This document shows positions 32,843-34,832 of a stretch of 34,832 bases of DNA, one piece after another. This DNA comes from an uncultured bacterium (GTDB taxonomy: Bacteria; Desulfobacterota; DSM-4660; Desulfatiglandales; CALKZT01): the NCBI GenBank assembly GCA_938002815.1, contig CALKZT010000067.1:1-34832 (forward strand). Direction: 5' to 3'. The notes under the pieces were generated by a model. The model was not told where the DNA came from. It was given only the letters and a program-made list of their open reading frames with translations, and searched no databases. The translations under genes were made by a program, and so were the position numbers. How positions within the stretch are numbered: the first letter of the stretch is position 1; each line of letters starts with the position of its first letter.

Positions 32843-33920
32843 AGAAGACAAGTTGACCGAATCGCTGAGGGAAAAGATAGATCAACTGGATGAGAAGATC
32901 TGCTCCCTTTTGTTAGAGAGGATCGAGATATCCAAAGAGATTGGGGAGATAAAGAAGAGGAGAGGCGAAGCTTACTACGATCCTTCAAGGGAGACGGAGG
33001 TGTTGGAAAGGGTCTCAATCACAGTAAGAGATCCTAAGGTTCGCAGGGGGCTCAAGGGTATCTTCAACGAGATAATATCATTATCCAGGGCCGTGCAGGC
33101 AGGGCATAAGATTTACTACCTTGGTCCTGAAGGGAGTTTTTGCCATAGGGCCGTCACCTATGCACTGGGGAGTGCGGCCCCTAGGGTTTCCTGCTCTGAT
33201 GTAGAGGAGGTGTTCCATAAGGCCTCTTCAGATGAAGATTCCTTAGGAATAGTACCCTTGGAAAACAGCATAGAAGGCCCTATCGGCCAGGCATACGATC
33301 TGTTGGCAGAGAGCGATCTACTTGTTCAACGAGAGGTGTTTCTACCTATAGGGCTCTCCCTCCTGGGGAGTACTCAGGCAACAAAAAGGGCAAAAAGGCT
33401 TTTTAGCCACCCTGTTGCCCTTGCCCAGGCAAGGCCGTGGATAAGGAAGAATCTATCCTCGGTGGAGGTTGTGGGTGTCCTTAGCACATCCCATGCAGCT
33501 CTTTTGGCCTTGGAGGACGGGGAGGCCCTTGCCATCGCCACGAAGGAGTGTGGAGAGCTCTATGGCTTAAAGGTCATCATAGAAGATATCCCTCTGCGTG
33601 AGAGATCTTGGACAAGGTTTGTCATCCTTGGGAGGCAGGTCCCAAAGCCTACGGGCAAGGACAAGACCTCTGTCTATTTTACACTCCCTCATCGCCCCGG
33701 GACCCTAAGGAGGGCCTTAGAGTCCTTCTCCGATTCAATAAACCTCTGCCTCATATTTTCAAGGCCCCTTAAGGGGAGAGAGTGGGAATACGGCTTTTTC
33801 TTAGACTTGGAAGGCCATATCAATGACCCGAGCGTTTGGGTGGCATTGGATTCCCTCCAGAGACAGAGTGTCACTTACAAATTTCTGGGCTCTTATAGAA
33901 GGGCATGGCCATGCTTATAG
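32826..33920 (+). CDS. pheA: Bifunctional chorismate mutase/prephenate dehydratase PheA
   Basis: I set the start at ATG 32826 ([20 protein letters not shown]) with GGAGG upstream; the ORF-track start 20 codons earlier lies inside the preceding gene. Product 364 residues. Residues about 10-95 are an AroQ chorismate mutase ([37 protein letters not shown]). The prephenate dehydratase domain follows ([39 protein letters not shown], and TRF in [10 protein letters not shown]). The C-terminal ACT domain has [20 protein letters not shown] and [23 protein letters not shown], where the usual ESRP is FSRP, which may alter phenylalanine feedback. It makes phenylpyruvate for phenylalanine. Confidence 0.93.
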   Translation: MPNAAKEDKLTESLREKIDQLDEKICSLLLERIEISKEIGEIKKRRGEAYYDPSRETEVLERVSITVRDPKVRRGLKGIFNEIISLSRAVQAGHKIYYLGPEGSFCHRAVTYALGSAAPRVSCSDVEEVFHKASSDEDSLGIVPLENSIEGPIGQAYDLLAESDLLVQREVFLPIGLSLLGSTQATKRAKRLFSHPVALAQARPWIRKNLSSVEVVGVLSTSHAALLALEDGEALAIATKECGELYGLKVIIEDIPLRERSWTRFVILGRQVPKPTGKDKTSVYFTLPHRPGTLRRALESFSDSINLCLIFSRPLKGREWEYGFFLDLEGHINDPSVWVALDSLQRQSVTYKFLGSYRRAWPCL

Positions 33921-34717
33921 GGCCAGATACAAGGATAGGAATAATAGGCGCTGAAGGCAGGATGGGTAGCTTTCTTGTAAGCCTTTCAAGGGAGAAAGGC
34001 TTGGAGGTCTTGCTGGCAGACAAAGGGGTGGGAGATGTTGCGTCTCTTGCAAGGAGTTCTGACCTAATAATACTTGCAATTCCATTTTATGCCATGGATG
34101 AACTTTTGAGGTCCATCGGAGGCCTTATCCGTCCCGAGGCCCTGCTTATGGACATCACCTCCATCAAGATAAGGCCCTTAAAGCTCATGCTAAAGACTAC
34201 CTCCTGTAATGTGGTAGGGGCCCATCCCCTCTTTGGCCCAGAGTCCTTTGATGAAGATGGGCTTGGGGTCATACTGTGCCCGGGTAGGGGTAATGATTCC
34301 CTGAAGATGGCAAGGGCCTTTTGGGAGACTCTTGGATTACAGGTCCATTTATCCAGTGCCGAAGAGCACGATAGGATCATGGGGATTGTACAAGGGGTCT
34401 TTCATGGAATTGCCTTTTCAATGGCGGACTGTTTGGCCAACATGTGCAGCTTAGAGAGGAAAAAGCTAAGAGAACAGAGCACTTTCAATTTTTTGATCAT
34501 GCTGAAAAGGATTAAGGCATTAGTCTTTCAGCCTTCTTTTCTCTACGAGACCATATTTTTTGAGAATCCATTCGCCATAGACAGTATAGAGGCATTTATA
34601 AGGAGTCTAAACGAGTTAAGAGATTGGATCAAAAAGGACGACAGAGAGTCCTTCAGGAGCGAGATAAATAAAATAAAAGAGGTTTTGGGCCATGAAACAA
34701 GTTTGGGTCAAGATTAG
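33905..34717 (+). CDS. tyrA: Prephenate dehydrogenase TyrA-like
   Basis: This 270-residue NAD(P)-dependent enzyme starts in the last 16 bases of pheA. The Rossmann motif is RIGIIGAEGRMGSFLV, followed by DLIILAIPFYAM and VVGAHPLFGPES with the catalytic His, then AEEHDRIMGIVQGVFHGIAFSMADCLA, typical of the helical C-terminal dimerisation domain. It oxidatively decarboxylates prephenate to 4-hydroxyphenylpyruvate for tyrosine; arogenate use cannot be excluded. There is no ACT or chorismate mutase fusion. ATG 33905 and 33911 are both possible starts. It overlaps the DHQ synthase II gene by 26 bases. Confidence 0.92.
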   Translation: MAMLIGPDTRIGIIGAEGRMGSFLVSLSREKGLEVLLADKGVGDVASLARSSDLIILAIPFYAMDELLRSIGGLIRPEALLMDITSIKIRPLKLMLKTTSCNVVGAHPLFGPESFDEDGLGVILCPGRGNDSLKMARAFWETLGLQVHLSSAEEHDRIMGIVQGVFHGIAFSMADCLANMCSLERKKLREQSTFNFLIMLKRIKALVFQPSFLYETIFFENPFAIDSIEAFIRSLNELRDWIKKDDRESFRSEINKIKEVLGHETSLGQD

Positions 34718-34832
34718 GAATTGGGATAAGGATATAATCCTTTCTGCTATTGAGTCAGGTGCAGATGCGGTCTGGATAGATGGTGCATATGTCCAGGAGG
34801 CCAAAAAGCTTGGAAGAATTCCTATTATAGCA
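34692..34832 (+). CDS. 3-dehydroquinate synthase II, 5' part (continues past the window end)
   Basis: The frame from ATG 34692 is too close to the window edge for the ORF track but is open to the end, giving 47 residues beginning KQVWVKIRNWDKDIILSAIE, then SGADAVWIDGAYVQEAKKLG. This N-terminus matches the DHQ synthase II family (archaeal AroB'), which oxidatively deaminates and cyclises the ADH synthase product to 3-dehydroquinate. GAGG lies 9 bases upstream, and the start overlaps tyrA by 26 bases. Co-occurrence with ADH synthase in the same operon is what makes the call firm despite the short piece. Confidence 0.82.
   Translation, partial: MKQVWVKIRNWDKDIILSAIESGADAVWIDGAYVQEAKKLGRIPIIA

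Overview
This 34.8 kb window looks like chromosomal DNA of an anaerobic Desulfobacterota-type (former Deltaproteobacteria) bacterium. The evidence is indirect. There is a DVU0298-like HEAT protein next to an FmdB-type zinc ribbon, the archaeal-style entry to the shikimate pathway, SelB, Kef-type transport and heavy use of AGG arginine codons. Gene content is mostly housekeeping, tightly packed, with many 1-100 nt overlaps. I see no rRNA, tRNA, CRISPR array, insertion sequence or phage gene.

Layout. (1) 1-7843, plus strand: the 3' end of an outer-membrane porin gene, then a complete phosphate operon pstS-pstC-pstA-pstB-phoU-phoB-phoR, preceded by three 11-bp-phased TTAAC/CTAAC repeats that look like a Pho box. 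(2) 7914-8150: a tiny protein that is 32/78 histidine, followed by about 450 bp without a convincing gene. (3) 8620-17912, plus strand: phoH, a 7TM-HD phosphohydrolase (PgpH/YqfF type), ybeY, pdxJ, acpS, tsaE, lysC, a helix-hairpin-helix protein, tsaD, a HAD phosphatase and a LysE-type exporter. (4) 18080-23932, minus strand: fmdB-type zinc ribbon, DVU0298-like protein, an unknown protein, acyl-CoA dehydrogenase, a sugar-nucleotidyltransferase and an AMMECR1 protein. (5) 24004-29725: a nucleoside-recognition (gate) membrane protein, an exported rhodanese on the minus strand, selB, and a Kef-type cation/proton antiporter. (6) 29987-34832, plus strand: an aromatic amino acid operon aroK-aroC-ADH synthase-pheA-tyrA-DHQ synthase II (truncated by the window end).

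The most interesting region is the aromatic operon. It appears to carry two separate transcription attenuators. The first lies in the 5' leader. It has a short ORF encoding the run FWYYF, and four RNA segments that can form either a 1:2 hairpin plus a 3:4 terminator or a 2:3 antiterminator, as in trp-type attenuation. The second lies inside the operon between aroC and the ADH synthase gene. It is an ORF encoding FGFGYFYW whose start overlaps the aroC stop and whose stop overlaps the next start codon, with a terminator and a competing hairpin inside the ORF. The first attenuator would sense aromatic aminoacyl-tRNA supply for the whole operon. The second could set the supply of the pathway's first and last enzymes separately from the middle ones.

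The window also links metabolically. ADH synthase uses aspartate semialdehyde, which descends from the product of LysC encoded 17 kb upstream. Other points worth a look are phoH with no canonical start codon at its conserved N-terminus, a hairpin lying between the ribosome binding site and the start of pstC, and abrupt AT-rich patches inside several genes.
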